64,000 bases of DNA from NCBI GenBank assembly GCA_947504205.1, contig CANNGL010000001.1:186001-250000 (forward strand). The letters run 5' to 3'. Positions 44,997 to 55,008 of the stretch are shown piece after piece. This DNA comes from an uncultured Litoreibacter sp. (GTDB taxonomy: Bacteria; Pseudomonadota; Alphaproteobacteria; Rhodobacterales; Rhodobacteraceae). Each line of letters opens with the position of its first letter. Position 1 is the first letter of the stretch. Made by a program: the position numbers and the translations under genes. Below the pieces are notes generated by a model, which was not told where the DNA came from, searched no databases, and saw only the letters and a list, made by a program, of their open reading frames with translations.

Positions 44997-46142
44997 ATGT
45001 CCCTCGTTGCAAACTGGTCCTATCCAACATCCATTCGCTTTGGTGCAGGCCGCATCTCCGAGATTGCGGATGCCTGCGCTGCGGCAGGCATTTCCAAACC
45101 GTTGCTCGTCACGGACAAAGGGCTTGCCGACCTTCCGATCACTCAAATCACGCTTGATCTACTCGACAAGGCTGGTCTGGGACGCGCCCTATTTGCCGAT
45201 GTTGATCCCAACCCGACCGAGGTGAATGCGGAGGCTGGTATCAAAGTCTTCAAGGAGGGCGGGCATGACGGCGTCGTTGCCTTCGGGGGTGGCTCCGGGC
45301 TCGATCTCGGCAAGCTTGTTGCCTTCATGGCAGGTCAGACCCGCCCGATCTGGGATTTTGAGGATATCGGTGATTGGTGGACCCGTGCAGATGCGGACGC
45401 AATTGCACCCATCGTGGCCGTACCAACGACGGCCGGCACTGGGTCAGAAGTCGGACGTGCCTCTGTGATCACGAACAGCCGAACCCATGAGAAAAAGATC
45501 ATTTTTCACCCGAAATTTCTTCCGAGCGTCGTGATCTGTGATCCGGAGCTGACGGTTGGTATGCCGCCTGCGATTACTGCGGGCACCGGGATGGATGCTT
45601 TTGCACATTGTCTGGAAGCCTATTGTTCACCGCATTATCACCCCATGAGCCAGGGTATGGCTTTGGAAGGGATGCGGCTTGTCAAAGAAAATCTGCCGAA
45701 AGCCTATAATAATGGAAGCGATCTCGAGGCCCGCGCTCACATGATGTCTGCGGCTGCGATGGGGGCCACAGCTTTTCAGAAGGGGTTGGGCGCAATCCAT
45801 GCATTGTCGCACCCGATTGGGGCGATCTATCACACCCACCACGGCACAACCAATGCGGTCTGCATGCCGGCCGTTCTTCAATTCAACAGACCAGCAATCG
45901 AAGAGGTGATCGGGCAGGCCGCGAAATATCTTGGCATTGCCGGCGGGTTTGATGGATTCTGCGGTTTCGTGGACGAGTTGAACGAAAGTTTGGGTATTCC
46001 CAAGTCGCTTTCAGATTTGGGCATCAAAGACCCCGATATCGATCTGATTATCGAAGGTGCTTTGAAAGACCCAAGCACAGGCGGGAACCCGATCGAGATG
46101 ACGGCAGATAATACAAGGCAGCTTTTGCTGGCTATTATATAG
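44997..46142 (+). CDS. Iron-containing (group III) alcohol dehydrogenase
   Basis: A 381-residue dehydroquinate-synthase-like alcohol dehydrogenase. Cofactor loop FGGGSGLDLGK and PTTAGTGSEVGR lie in the N-terminal domain. The metal ligands are in GMDAFAHCLEAY and in HALSHPIGAIYHTHHG of the helical C-terminal domain. It is expected to convert an alcohol to the aldehyde used by the preceding ALDH. It ends the operon; the TetR gene beyond is convergent. Confidence 0.9.
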   Translation: MSLVANWSYPTSIRFGAGRISEIADACAAAGISKPLLVTDKGLADLPITQITLDLLDKAGLGRALFADVDPNPTEVNAEAGIKVFKEGGHDGVVAFGGGSGLDLGKLVAFMAGQTRPIWDFEDIGDWWTRADADAIAPIVAVPTTAGTGSEVGRASVITNSRTHEKKIIFHPKFLPSVVICDPELTVGMPPAITAGTGMDAFAHCLEAYCSPHYHPMSQGMALEGMRLVKENLPKAYNNGSDLEARAHMMSAAAMGATAFQKGLGAIHALSHPIGAIYHTHHGTTNAVCMPAVLQFNRPAIEEVIGQAAKYLGIAGGFDGFCGFVDELNESLGIPKSLSDLGIKDPDIDLIIEGALKDPSTGGNPIEMTADNTRQLLLAII

Positions 46143-46176
46143 GCCAGCTGTGGATCTCCAGGGGGCAGCTGTGTGA

Positions 46177-46836
46177 TCAGTCAGACAACACGCGTCTGGC
46201 CATATCGCCCAGCAAGAAATCCAGATTGATCTCGCCGCCCATCTCCTTCAGCCGTTCATCATCCATGATAAACGATAGCCCATGCACGAAGCTCCAGAGC
46301 ATGAAGCCGCGGCGACGCACTTCTGGTGTGATTTCGGTTTCACCAATACACTGGGCAACCTCGTTCAACACGATGCCGAAGGTTCTTTCTCCCGCGGCCT
46401 GAAGTGCAGGATCATCCAGCCCATCGGTGAAGCCACCGAATTTGAGACGGAACACGCCCGGCTCTCGTAGTGCAAATGCGACATACTCCTTGCCGAGCGC
46501 CTGAAGCCGCAGTGGTGAGCCGGGGGGGATGCCGTCAAGGGAGGCCACCATGTCGGCACGGTGCCGCTCCATGCCCTCCATGACCATTGCCAACACCATC
46601 TCGGATTTGTCCTTGAAGTGCTTGTAAGGAGCTGCGGTCGAGACGCCAGCAAGCCGGCATGCATCGGTGACGGAAAACCCGTCTGGGCCTTTCTCCTCAA
46701 CCAGTCTGCGCGTTGCCTCGATCAGGCCGGCGCGAAGATCACCGTGGTGATAGCCGCTTTTTCGCAGCGGTTTGTCGCTCGCCCTATCTTGTTCCGGCGT
46801 AAGTATTTTTTCGTCTTTTGTCATGATCCAAACCAT
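46177..46836 (-). CDS. TetR-family repressor of the RND efflux genes
   Basis: A 219-residue TetR protein with an N-terminal helix-turn-helix (about 33-77: FSVTDACRLAGVSTAAPYKHFKDK, seen in parts) and a helical C-terminal domain of the WHG/TetR_C_13-like type. It is divergent from the RND genes with 76 bases between, containing a 16-base palindrome. By analogy with AcrR-type pairs it should repress the pump until an inducer binds. The first 30 residues are charged and not conserved-looking. Confidence 0.88.
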   Translation of the reverse strand: MVWIMTKDEKILTPEQDRASDKPLRKSGYHHGDLRAGLIEATRRLVEEKGPDGFSVTDACRLAGVSTAAPYKHFKDKSEMVLAMVMEGMERHRADMVASLDGIPPGSPLRLQALGKEYVAFALREPGVFRLKFGGFTDGLDDPALQAAGERTFGIVLNEVAQCIGETEITPEVRRRGFMLWSFVHGLSFIMDDERLKEMGGEINLDFLLGDMARRVLSD

Positions 46837-46853
46837 CGCAAATCACGTAACAC

Positions 46854-46886
46854 TTGTCAAAGTAAGCATCTCTAACATATGTTAGA
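46854..46886 (+). promoter_or_regulatory. RND promoter with overlapping TetR operator TCTAACATATGTTAGA
   Basis: A perfect 16-base palindrome (46871-46886) lies in the TetR/RND intergenic space. A TTGTCA at 46854-46859 and a TATGTT 18 bases later, inside the palindrome, form a plausible sigma-70 promoter for the pump genes, so repressor binding would cover the -10 box. Confidence 0.65.
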
Positions 46887-46912
46887 AGCATTAACTTGTC
46901 GAGGATTCGAAG

Positions 46913-48082
46913 ATGGCACAGCATCAGAAGACCAACCATGAGACGACAAAGCCAAGCCCTCTCAAATGGGGCGCAAGACTGGCGGGGCGGGTGTTCCTGA
47001 CCCTGCTCATAATTGGTGGTGCCGGCCTCGCTGTGCAGATTGGTGCCTCCGAGCTAACACGTCGTGCAGAGGCTGCGCCGACACCGGCGCCATCCTCCAC
47101 GCTGCCGGTCTCGGCCTCGCCACTAAAATACGAGGAGGGTTACACCCTGACCCGCACCTTCGTGGGTCAGGTGGAGCCGCAAAAAACCGTCTCATTGTCC
47201 TTTGAGTTGCCGGGACGGCTGCAGGAAATCAACGTCGACGAAGGCGATCTTGTTTCCCAAGGTCAGGTGCTGGCGACGCAAAACACGGCGCTGTTGGAAG
47301 CAGACCGTGCCCGGCTTCTTGCGTCCAAGGCCGCCATCGAAGCGCAACTCCGCTTTGCCATTCAAACCGTTAGCCGCAGCGAAGCACTGACAGAGCGAGG
47401 CTTCACTAGCGAGGCGGGGCTGGATGAAGCGGTGTCACGGCGCGATGAACTAAGGGCTCGCATTGCCGAAACAGATGCAGCGCTGAACACAGTCGAAATA
47501 CGTATCGAGAAATCTCAGATATCTGCACCCTTTGACGGCCGGATCACGCAGCGGCAGGTGGATGGTGGTGAAACTCTAGCGGCAGGGCAGGGCATTTTGG
47601 GCCTCGTCCAGTTAAAAGCGCCGCAAGTGCGCATCGGTTTGCCACTGAATGTCGAGCAATCACAACTTGCCCAAGTTGAAATCGACATCGACGGTGTGTC
47701 GTCGCCTGCCAGCCTCGTGACATTACGCCCAGACATCGACCCAGTAACACGCACCCGCACCGCTATATTTGAGGTGAAGACGGATAGGGACGCCGCTTTC
47801 GGCCAAACTGCACGTCTTCACATAATCGATACCATCCCGCTCGAAGGGGTTTGGCTACCGACAACCAGCCTTAAGGAAGGCGTGCGGGGACAATGGACCA
47901 TTCTGATGGTCGATCCAGACCAAAAGGTCAGAGCGGCTGCCGTTGAAATTCTCCACACAGACGGCGATCAGGTTTATGTGCGTGGCGCATTCCCAGACGG
48001 GACGCTGTTGATCGACGAAGGCCCGCAGCGGGTTACAGTTGGCCAGAAGGTTGCTCCGCAATCCAGCTCGAAAGAGGGCTGA
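46913..48082 (+). CDS. RND efflux periplasmic adaptor (HlyD/AcrA family)
   Basis: A 389-residue membrane-fusion protein with one N-terminal membrane span (about 22-43, followed by a proline-rich linker rather than a lipobox). The lipoyl halves flank a short hairpin (GRLQEINVDEGDLVSQGQVLA and SAPFDGRITQRQVDGGE, seen in parts), followed by a beta-barrel domain. It links the RND pump to an outer-membrane factor, which is not encoded here. It ends three bases before the pump gene. Confidence 0.9.
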   Translation: MAQHQKTNHETTKPSPLKWGARLAGRVFLTLLIIGGAGLAVQIGASELTRRAEAAPTPAPSSTLPVSASPLKYEEGYTLTRTFVGQVEPQKTVSLSFELPGRLQEINVDEGDLVSQGQVLATQNTALLEADRARLLASKAAIEAQLRFAIQTVSRSEALTERGFTSEAGLDEAVSRRDELRARIAETDAALNTVEIRIEKSQISAPFDGRITQRQVDGGETLAAGQGILGLVQLKAPQVRIGLPLNVEQSQLAQVEIDIDGVSSPASLVTLRPDIDPVTRTRTAIFEVKTDRDAAFGQTARLHIIDTIPLEGVWLPTTSLKEGVRGQWTILMVDPDQKVRAAAVEILHTDGDQVYVRGAFPDGTLLIDEGPQRVTVGQKVAPQSSSKEG

Positions 48083-48085
48083 TCC

Positions 48086-51000
48086 ATGGAAACGCTCACC
48101 TTCCGCCAACCCCGTCTTGTCGCTCTGATCATCCTTGTACTGGTCTCGGCAGGTTTGTCATCCTTCCTGTCCCTTGGCCGACAGGAAGATCCGACAATCA
48201 CCAACCTTTTTGCCACCGTTACAACGCAGTTCCCAGGCGCGGACCCTGAGCGTGTCGAGGCACTGGTGACTGCTGAGATTGAGGAAGAACTGCGCACTAT
48301 CGCGGAGATTGACACGGTATCATCAGTGTCCCGATCAGGGGTGTCTGTTGTCTCGGTCGAGCTGCTCGAAACTCTCGATGAGGCTACGATTGAACAGGTT
48401 TGGTCCGAGGCCCGCGACGCAGTGGAAGATGCCCGAAGCCGGTTCCCGGCGGGCGTGCTGGCGCCAGATTTCAATGCTGAAGGGATTTCAGCCTATTCAG
48501 CCGTTGTCGCGGTAACCGCAAATGTCGAAGGCTTGCCGGTTACCACGCTGTCGCGCCACGCTGAGGCATTGGGCGACCGGCTCCGCGCTATCCCGGCCAC
48601 ACGCGCTGTGGATTTCTTCGGTGTGCCGGAGGAGGAGGTTCTGATCAGCATCGATCCGGCGAAAGCCGCCGCTCTTGGATTGAGCGCGACCGAAATATCG
48701 AGCCGGATATTTGAGGCAGACGGGAAGGTGCAATCGGGCAGATTGCAAGGCGACGTCGATCTGACCATCGCGATCACGGGCGAGATCGAAACACTGGACC
48801 GATTGCGCCAGGTTGTTCTGCGCGAAAACGCTTTTGGACACACCACGACGCTCGGTGACGTGGCGACGATTGACCGTGGCGCGCGCACGCCTGCGACCGA
48901 GCTGGCCATCGCGAACGGACAACCTGCAATCCTTGTCGGTGTTCTCGCGCAGGACAATGTTCAGATCGACCGCTGGATGGGTTTCGTCCATGAAGAATTG
49001 AAAGCAGGCGCCGACCAGATCCCGCTCGGAATTGAGGAAACGCTGCTGTTCGACCAAAGTACCTATACACTGGATCGGCTTGCCAGCGTTGGCATCAACA
49101 TGGCCATTGGTGTGGGGCTGGTCGTGATCGTACTGTTCTTCACGCTGGGTTTGCGTGCTGCTGCGCTGGTCGCGCTGGTTCTTCCGGTCGTTTCACTGGC
49201 TACCCTTGCAACAATGAACATCATCGGCCTTCCGATCCATCAGATGTCGGTTACCGGTTTGATCGTGGCACTCGGGTTGCTGGTCGATGCTGCCATCGTG
49301 ATGACCGATGAGGTGCGCCGCCGACTGCAAGACGGCATGGCGCGCGTCGATGCCGTCGGAGATTCGGTCAAGCGCCTTGCCGCGCCACTTCTGGCGTCCA
49401 CTGTCACAACAGCCTTGGCTTTCACGCCAATGATCCTTTTGCCCGGACCCGCAGGAGATTTCGTCGGCGCGATTGCGATTGCGGTGGTGTTGATGTTGGT
49501 ATGGTCGCTGTTCATCGCGCTAACCGTCACGCCCGCCTTGGCAGGGTGGATATTGCCAGAAGCGCGATCCGGCTCATTCCTGAGCGCCGGGATCAGCATC
49601 GCCCCTCTTGGTCGTTTGTTTGAGGCGTCAATCAGACTAGCGGTGCACAACCCACTTCGTGCTATCGCTGTTTCGTTGATCTTGCCCGTGCTGGGGTTTG
49701 CGGCTTTTCCGACATTGACGGCGCAGTTTTTTCCGGGTGTGGAGCGGGACCAATTCTATGTCGAGATTGATATGCCTCCCGGCACGTCCATCTCCGAGAC
49801 CTCCCAAACCGTGGCCGCGATGGATGATATCATTCGGGCCGATACGGGTCTTGAGAGCATCTATTGGACAATAGGTCAGTCCGGTCCGGCTTTTTACTAC
49901 AATATCGTCGGAAACCGATCTCAGGAACCTGGGTTCGCACAGGCAATGATCACCACCAAGACCGATGCAGACGCGATCCGGCTGGTCGAAGCGTTGCAAG
50001 AGCGCTTTGACGCAGAATTCCCGCAAGCGCAGGTGATCGTGCAGGGCTTGGTGCAGGGGCCTCCGGTCGACGCGCCGGTCGAGATCTCGATCAAGGGCCA
50101 GGAGATCGAAACACTTCGCGACCTGGGAGATCAGGTGCGTGCAATCATGGCTGACCTGGATATGGTGACGCAGGCACGCGCGGGAGTGAATGGCGGAGCC
50201 CCGCAAATTCGCTTTCAGATTGATGAGGTCAAGGCCCGCCTGCTGGGGCTTGATGTAACCGATGTAGCAACTCAGCTTAACACTGCGCTGGTTGGCCTGA
50301 CTGGCGGATCGTTGGTCGAAGGAACCGAGCAATTGCCGGTTCGCGTGCGGATGGGCAACGGATTGCGCGGCGATATTCAGGCGATTGCGGATATGCCAAT
50401 CCTACTGCCAGACGCAGTGGCGGTGTCCGCAACCGGTGCCTTCCCTGCGGTCCCACTGTCCGAATTGGCCACACCAATTATCGAGCCCGCCGAAAGTGTC
50501 ATCACGCGGACTGATGGTATTCGCGAGAACACGATCCAAGCCTTCATCGTCCCGGGTGTGCTTCCGGAGGAAGCGCTGCAGGATGTCTTGGCCGCACTTG
50601 AGGACAGCGGCTTCGAGATGCCAGCGGGCTACACCATGGAGTTGGGCGGAGACAGTGATGCACGCTCCAACACAGTGGGCAACCTGATGGCATCAGTTGG
50701 CCTGATCGTCACGCTCACCATCGCGACCATCGCTTTGACGTTCAACTCGTTTCGGTTGACGGCGGTCGCCTTGGTCGTCTGTTTGTTATCAGCAGGCCTT
50801 TCGATGCTGTCACTCGCCGTCATGCAGTATCCGTTCGGTATTCAGGCAATTATCGGCGTGATCGGCTCCATCGGAGTGTCGATCAACGCGGCGATTATCA
50901 TCCTGACAGCCTTGCAGCAGGACCCCGCAGCCAATGCGGGGGATCGCGAGGCAATGGCGCGCGTCGTTACGGGATCAAGCCGTCATATCATCTCGACAAC

Positions 51001-51229
51001 GATCACGACTTTTGGGGGCTTCTTACCGCTCATTCTTGATGGCGGCGCCTTCTGGCCACCATTCGCGGTCGCGATAGCTGGCGGCGTGCTGCTCTCCACG
51101 GTCGTGTCCTTCTACTTCACGCCACCGCTGTTCGCCTTGATCCATCGGCGCCAAAAGGCTGTAAATGTCGAGACATTGCCGACAGGTGCGAAGGCCTCCC
51201 AGCCCTGTCTTGCGATGGCTGCGGAGTAG
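48086..51229 (+). CDS. RND efflux transporter permease with altered proton-relay residues
   Basis: A 1047-residue inner-membrane pump of the AcrB/MexB-type HAE superfamily: two repeats of six helices with large periplasmic loops after helices 1 and 7. The TM4 region reads LGLLVDAAIVMTDEV (D401-A402), where AcrB has Asp-Asp, and the TM10 region reads GVSINAAIIIL (N934), where AcrB has the lysine of the relay. The arginine and threonine of the TM11 segment (SSRHIISTTITTF) are kept. It probably exports a hydrophobic compound, under control of the divergent TetR protein. The changed relay suggests altered ion coupling; this is a comparison from memory with AcrB. Confidence 0.9.
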   Translation: METLTFRQPRLVALIILVLVSAGLSSFLSLGRQEDPTITNLFATVTTQFPGADPERVEALVTAEIEEELRTIAEIDTVSSVSRSGVSVVSVELLETLDEATIEQVWSEARDAVEDARSRFPAGVLAPDFNAEGISAYSAVVAVTANVEGLPVTTLSRHAEALGDRLRAIPATRAVDFFGVPEEEVLISIDPAKAAALGLSATEISSRIFEADGKVQSGRLQGDVDLTIAITGEIETLDRLRQVVLRENAFGHTTTLGDVATIDRGARTPATELAIANGQPAILVGVLAQDNVQIDRWMGFVHEELKAGADQIPLGIEETLLFDQSTYTLDRLASVGINMAIGVGLVVIVLFFTLGLRAAALVALVLPVVSLATLATMNIIGLPIHQMSVTGLIVALGLLVDAAIVMTDEVRRRLQDGMARVDAVGDSVKRLAAPLLASTVTTALAFTPMILLPGPAGDFVGAIAIAVVLMLVWSLFIALTVTPALAGWILPEARSGSFLSAGISIAPLGRLFEASIRLAVHNPLRAIAVSLILPVLGFAAFPTLTAQFFPGVERDQFYVEIDMPPGTSISETSQTVAAMDDIIRADTGLESIYWTIGQSGPAFYYNIVGNRSQEPGFAQAMITTKTDADAIRLVEALQERFDAEFPQAQVIVQGLVQGPPVDAPVEISIKGQEIETLRDLGDQVRAIMADLDMVTQARAGVNGGAPQIRFQIDEVKARLLGLDVTDVATQLNTALVGLTGGSLVEGTEQLPVRVRMGNGLRGDIQAIADMPILLPDAVAVSATGAFPAVPLSELATPIIEPAESVITRTDGIRENTIQAFIVPGVLPEEALQDVLAALEDSGFEMPAGYTMELGGDSDARSNTVGNLMASVGLIVTLTIATIALTFNSFRLTAVALVVCLLSAGLSMLSLAVMQYPFGIQAIIGVIGSIGVSINAAIIILTALQQDPAANAGDREAMARVVTGSSRHIISTTITTFGGFLPLILDGGAFWPPFAVAIAGGVLLSTVVSFYFTPPLFALIHRRQKAVNVETLPTGAKASQPCLAMAAE

Positions 51230-51234
51230 CGAAA

Positions 51235-51846
51235 TCAGAACCCACCTGCGGCTTGCAGGTGTTTGATGATATCGTCGATACCGCCAGCGGTTTTAAGTGA
51301 CGCAAAGACGAAAGGCCGCTCTGCGCGCATCCTCTGCGCGTCGCGGTCCATGATCTCTAGCGATGCGCCTACATGGGGTGCGAGATCTGTCTTGTTGATC
51401 ACCAGCAGGTCAGAGCGGGTGATCGCGGGGCCTCCCTTGCGTGGGATTTCTTCACCCGCTGCGACGTCAATCACATAAACGGTGATATCGGCCAACTCGG
51501 GGCTGAAGGTCGCTGACAGGTTATCTCCGCCGCTTTCGATCAGGACGATATCAAGCGCCTCATGCCGGTTTTGCAATTCAGCGACCGCGGCAAGGTTGAT
51601 CGACGCATCCTCCCGGATTGCCGTATGCGGACAGCCCCCTGTCTCGACGCCGATCACCCGGCTTTCGGGCAGGATTTGCATCCGCATCAGCGCCTCAGCG
51701 TCTTCCTGTGTGTAGATGTCATTCGTTATCACGCCGATGGAATATTCATCCTTCAGACGTTCAGCCAACCGGGCAGTCAGAGTGGTTTTACCCGCCCCAA
51801 CAGGGCCTCCGATCCCGATGCGAAGCGGTCCATTCATCTTACTCAT
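51235..51846 (-). CDS. ureG: Urease accessory GTPase UreG
   Basis: A 203-residue SIMIBI-class GTPase that powers nickel delivery to urease with UreF and UreD (UreH). It has P-loop [11 protein letters not shown], the metal-binding CPH in [11 protein letters not shown], and base-recognition NKTDLAP. It is the last gene of the operon; its ATG overlaps the ureF stop. It ends only five bases from the convergent RND gene, so the two transcripts must meet here. Confidence 0.97.
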   Translation of the reverse strand: MSKMNGPLRIGIGGPVGAGKTTLTARLAERLKDEYSIGVITNDIYTQEDAEALMRMQILPESRVIGVETGGCPHTAIREDASINLAAVAELQNRHEALDIVLIESGGDNLSATFSPELADITVYVIDVAAGEEIPRKGGPAITRSDLLVINKTDLAPHVGASLEIMDRDAQRMRAERPFVFASLKTAGGIDDIIKHLQAAGGF

Positions 51847-52490
51847 GTTTGAAACAGCCTTGGTTGTTGGGTTTCATGCTGCATCGACGCGATGTCCGAA
51901 AGGAATGCGATGCTGCTGATGTCGTTCAGCCCGGCGTCGCGTGTTTTCTCCGAGACGATGAGGCAGGTCGTGTTCAGTTCTGCGACGATGCGCTGACCTT
52001 CGGTTTGGCCTATCGGTAGCAACCTCTGCGCTGCCGCGATCAAATTGGCCACAAAGGCTTGAAGGTACGCAGGGCCAACAAGCGCAGGATCAAGTTGCTG
52101 CTGTCGCGCGGCATAACCAACCCCGAGGGGCAGCAAAACAGCGGGCAGATCGATCTTCCAGACCTCCGTGGTCGTACGCGCAAAAGCCGCACCCAATTGC
52201 GCTGCTTCGCGTATGCGTTCGACCGAGGCTGCAAAAGCGCGCGCTTCCGCATCAAGGGTCATTAACTCTTCTAAATCAGAAGCTTGATAGCCCAACATCA
52301 ACCAAATCGCATCGGTTCGACCGCTGCCCGAGCTCAGCAAATCCAGCAACCAGGCCTTCAGGCTTTGACCGTCATGGACCCAGCCAGCCGCAACAGCGCG
52401 CTCAAGGCCGTGAGAATAGGCAAAGCTGCCCAATGGATAGCTAGGCGACAGCCATTGCATCAACGTAAGAAAGCGCGTGTCAGTGTGCAT
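51843..52490 (-). CDS. ureF: Urease accessory protein UreF
   Basis: A 215-residue all-helical chaperone that regulates UreG in the UreD-UreF-UreG complex. Conserved features are [21 protein letters not shown] near the N-terminus and a C-terminal tail after [10 protein letters not shown]. The ATG giving MHTDTRFL matches the usual UreF start and overlaps the ureE stop by 11 bases. Several in-frame ATGs and a GTG upstream (to 52544, with GGTGGGG before the ATG at 52535) are alternatives and would read through the histidine-rich end of ureE. Confidence 0.93.
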   Translation of the reverse strand: MHTDTRFLTLMQWLSPSYPLGSFAYSHGLERAVAAGWVHDGQSLKAWLLDLLSSGSGRTDAIWLMLGYQASDLEELMTLDAEARAFAASVERIREAAQLGAAFARTTTEVWKIDLPAVLLPLGVGYAARQQQLDPALVGPAYLQAFVANLIAAAQRLLPIGQTEGQRIVAELNTTCLIVSEKTRDAGLNDISSIAFLSDIASMQHETQQPRLFQT

Positions 52491-52968
52491 GAGCGGTTGC
52501 ACCATGTTCATGAGCATGGGTGCGCCCGTGGCCATAAGCCCCACCTTCAGGGGTGAAGCGAGATCGTGCCTCCTCGACTTGCGCGCCGAGATGCACCAGC
52601 ATCTGCCGGATCACCTGATCTCTCTGGATGACCAGATAGTCGGCAAGCACCTGACAGGGCGTGTGACGATTGCCGATATGCCATGCCAACCTCGCCAGAT
52701 TTTCACCCCGGACAAGCAACACGTCTTCGATCGCCGCACGAATTTCGACACGGGTGCCGTCGGTCAACTCCAACATGTCCCCGTCATCCAGCGAGATCGT
52801 CTGAGGCAGGTCCACCACAAAAGCACGCCCTGCCGAGGTTTCGAGCCGTTTGCGCCGCAAGAAACGGTCCTCGTAGTTCAGCAGGCATGGCTCGGAGGGT
52901 CCGGACCACGTACCGACGCGGTGCAAGACTTGTGCGAGCGGGTGTTTGGTCATCCGGACCTCTCTCAA
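52480..52968 (-). CDS. ureE: Urease nickel metallochaperone UreE
   Basis: A 162-residue UreE with an N-terminal peptide-binding domain and a nickel-binding C-terminal domain ([10 protein letters not shown] carries the conserved histidine). The tail is histidine-rich ([17 protein letters not shown]), which should bind additional Ni(II). Its ATG overlaps the ureC stop. Histidine-rich tails are known in Klebsiella UreE, whereas some species lack them. Confidence 0.95.
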   Translation of the reverse strand: MREVRMTKHPLAQVLHRVGTWSGPSEPCLLNYEDRFLRRKRLETSAGRAFVVDLPQTISLDDGDMLELTDGTRVEIRAAIEDVLLVRGENLARLAWHIGNRHTPCQVLADYLVIQRDQVIRQMLVHLGAQVEEARSRFTPEGGAYGHGRTHAHEHGATAHAH

Positions 52969-54692
52969 TACAGGAAGTAGCGTTGTGCCATCGGCAGGAC
53001 GTCGGCAGGCTCGCAGGTCAACAGCTCTCCATCTGCGCGCACTTCATAGGTTTCGGGGTGCACCTCAACATGCGGCGTTGCGGTGTTCAGTTTCAGATCT
53101 GCCTTGCCGATATCGCGTGTTCCGCTCACAGCCACGGTTGACTTGGCCAAGCCGATTGATGCACCGATCCCATCCGCTTGCGCGGCCTCTGACACAAATG
53201 TCACCGCCGATTGCTCGACACTACGGCCGTAGGCGCCGAACATTGGACGCGAGTAGACCGGCTGCGGTGTAGGGATCGAGGCATTGGGATCGCCCATCTG
53301 CGCCATCGCGATTGTGCCGCCCAGTAAGACCATTTCTGGCTTTACGCCGAAAAAGGCCGGGTCCCAGAGCACAAGATCAGCGCGTTTGCCTTCTTCGATA
53401 CTGCCGATTTCATGCGCTATGCCGTGGGCAATCGCCGGGTTGATCGTGTATTTCGCAATGTACCTGCGTACGCGGAAATTGTCGTTCTCGCCTGTTTCAT
53501 CGGCCAGCCGCCCCCGCTGTTTTTTCATCTTGTCGGCAGTCTGCCAAGTGCGGATCAAAACCTCGCCAACGCGCCCCATCGCCTGACTGTCCGAGGCGAT
53601 GATCGAGAACGCGCCCATATCATGGAGAATATCCTCCGCAGCTATGGTTTCCTGCCGGATACGACTCTCGGCAAAAGCAATATCTTCCGGGATCGACTTG
53701 TCGAGGTGGTGACACACCATCAGCATGTCGAGATGTTCTTCGATGGTGTTGACCGTGAATGGTCGTGTCGGGTTGGTGGAGGAGGGCAATACGTAGTCTT
53801 CGCCACATATCTTGATGATGTCCGGTGCGTGTCCACCGCCGGCGCCCTCAGTGTGGAAAGCGTGGATGGTGCGGCCTTTCATTGCAGCTATCGTGTGCTC
53901 GACAAAGCCGCTTTCGTTCAACGTGTCTGTGTGGATCATTACCTGAACGTCCATCGCGTCCGCGACCCCGAGACAGCAATCGATTGCAGCGGGCGTGGTG
54001 CCCCAGTCTTCATGCAGCTTTAGCGCGCAAGCGCCTGCTTTGATTTGCTCTTCCAGTGCTGCAGGTCGTGACGCATTGCCCTTGCCTGCAAACGCCAGGT
54101 TCATCGGGAAAGCGTCGGCGGCCTGTAACATGCGCGCGATATGCCAGGCACCGGGCGTACAGGTGGTGGCCAAAGTACCGTGCGCGGGCCCGGTGCCACC
54201 GCCCAACATCGTGGTCAGCCCGGAATGCAGCGCGTCTTCAATCTGCTGGGGGCAAATGAAATGGATATGGCTGTCAAATCCACCCGCAGTAAGAATGCGC
54301 CCTTCGCCTGCAATCGCCTCAGTGCCCGGTCCGATGACAATGTCTACGCCCGGTTGCGTGTCCGGATTTCCAGCCTTGCCGATCTTGGCGATGCGCCCAT
54401 CCTTCAACCCGACATCTGCTTTGAAGATGCCGCTGTGGTCCACGATCAAGGCGTTGGTGATAACAGTATCCACTGCGCCACCCGCACGGGTCACCTGCGA
54501 TTGCCCCATGCCATCACGGATCACCTTGCCGCCACCGAACTTGACCTCTTCGCCATAAATGCCACCGGCAGCTTCGCTGGTCAGATCACGCTCGACTTCA
54601 ATGATCAGGTCAGTGTCAGCCAGTCGCAACTTGTCACCCGTCGTGGGGCCGAACATCGCCGCATAATCCGACCGCTTGATCGTGCTTGGCAT
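52965..54692 (-). CDS. ureC: Urease alpha (catalytic) subunit UreC
   Basis: A 575-residue catalytic subunit, normal length. The nickel centre is complete: H142 and H144 (SHIHF), carbamylated K225 (CALKLHEDW), H254, H280 and D368. The flexible-flap histidine is H328 in VCHHLDK. It hydrolyses urea to ammonia and carbamate in the cytoplasm. One base separates it from ureB; it overlaps ureE by ATGA. Confidence 0.98.
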   Translation of the reverse strand: MPSTIKRSDYAAMFGPTTGDKLRLADTDLIIEVERDLTSEAAGGIYGEEVKFGGGKVIRDGMGQSQVTRAGGAVDTVITNALIVDHSGIFKADVGLKDGRIAKIGKAGNPDTQPGVDIVIGPGTEAIAGEGRILTAGGFDSHIHFICPQQIEDALHSGLTTMLGGGTGPAHGTLATTCTPGAWHIARMLQAADAFPMNLAFAGKGNASRPAALEEQIKAGACALKLHEDWGTTPAAIDCCLGVADAMDVQVMIHTDTLNESGFVEHTIAAMKGRTIHAFHTEGAGGGHAPDIIKICGEDYVLPSSTNPTRPFTVNTIEEHLDMLMVCHHLDKSIPEDIAFAESRIRQETIAAEDILHDMGAFSIIASDSQAMGRVGEVLIRTWQTADKMKKQRGRLADETGENDNFRVRRYIAKYTINPAIAHGIAHEIGSIEEGKRADLVLWDPAFFGVKPEMVLLGGTIAMAQMGDPNASIPTPQPVYSRPMFGAYGRSVEQSAVTFVSEAAQADGIGASIGLAKSTVAVSGTRDIGKADLKLNTATPHVEVHPETYEVRADGELLTCEPADVLPMAQRYFLY

Positions 54693-54693
54693 C

Positions 54694-54999
54694 TCAAAGG
54701 TCCCCCATGATCTTTTGATTGAACCCGAAGACCCGGCGCGCCCCGGAAATGGGGATCAACTGCACCTCGCGACGCTGCCCGGGTTCGAAGCGCACTGCTG
54801 TACCTGCCGCGATATCCAAACGACAGCCGCGCGCCACGTCGCGGTCGAAGTTCAGCGCGGGATTGCATTCGGCAAAGTGATAGTGAGAGCCTACCTGAAT
54901 AGGCCGATCACCTGTATTGGCGACCATGAGCGTGACGGCCTTGCGATCTGAATTCAGGATCAACGTGCCATCGGCTGCAAAAACTTCTCCCGGGATCAT
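54694..54999 (-). CDS. ureB: Urease beta subunit UreB
   Basis: A 101-residue structural subunit. Its central part [24 protein letters not shown] is the conserved core of UreB, and the end [11 protein letters not shown] is also typical. Separate ureA, ureB and ureC genes (not fused as in Helicobacter) indicate the common three-subunit bacterial urease. It is nine bases after ureA. Confidence 0.97.
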   Translation of the reverse strand: MIPGEVFAADGTLILNSDRKAVTLMVANTGDRPIQVGSHYHFAECNPALNFDRDVARGCRLDIAAGTAVRFEPGQRREVQLIPISGARRVFGFNQKIMGDL

Positions 55000-55008
55000 G
55001 GTAGTACC

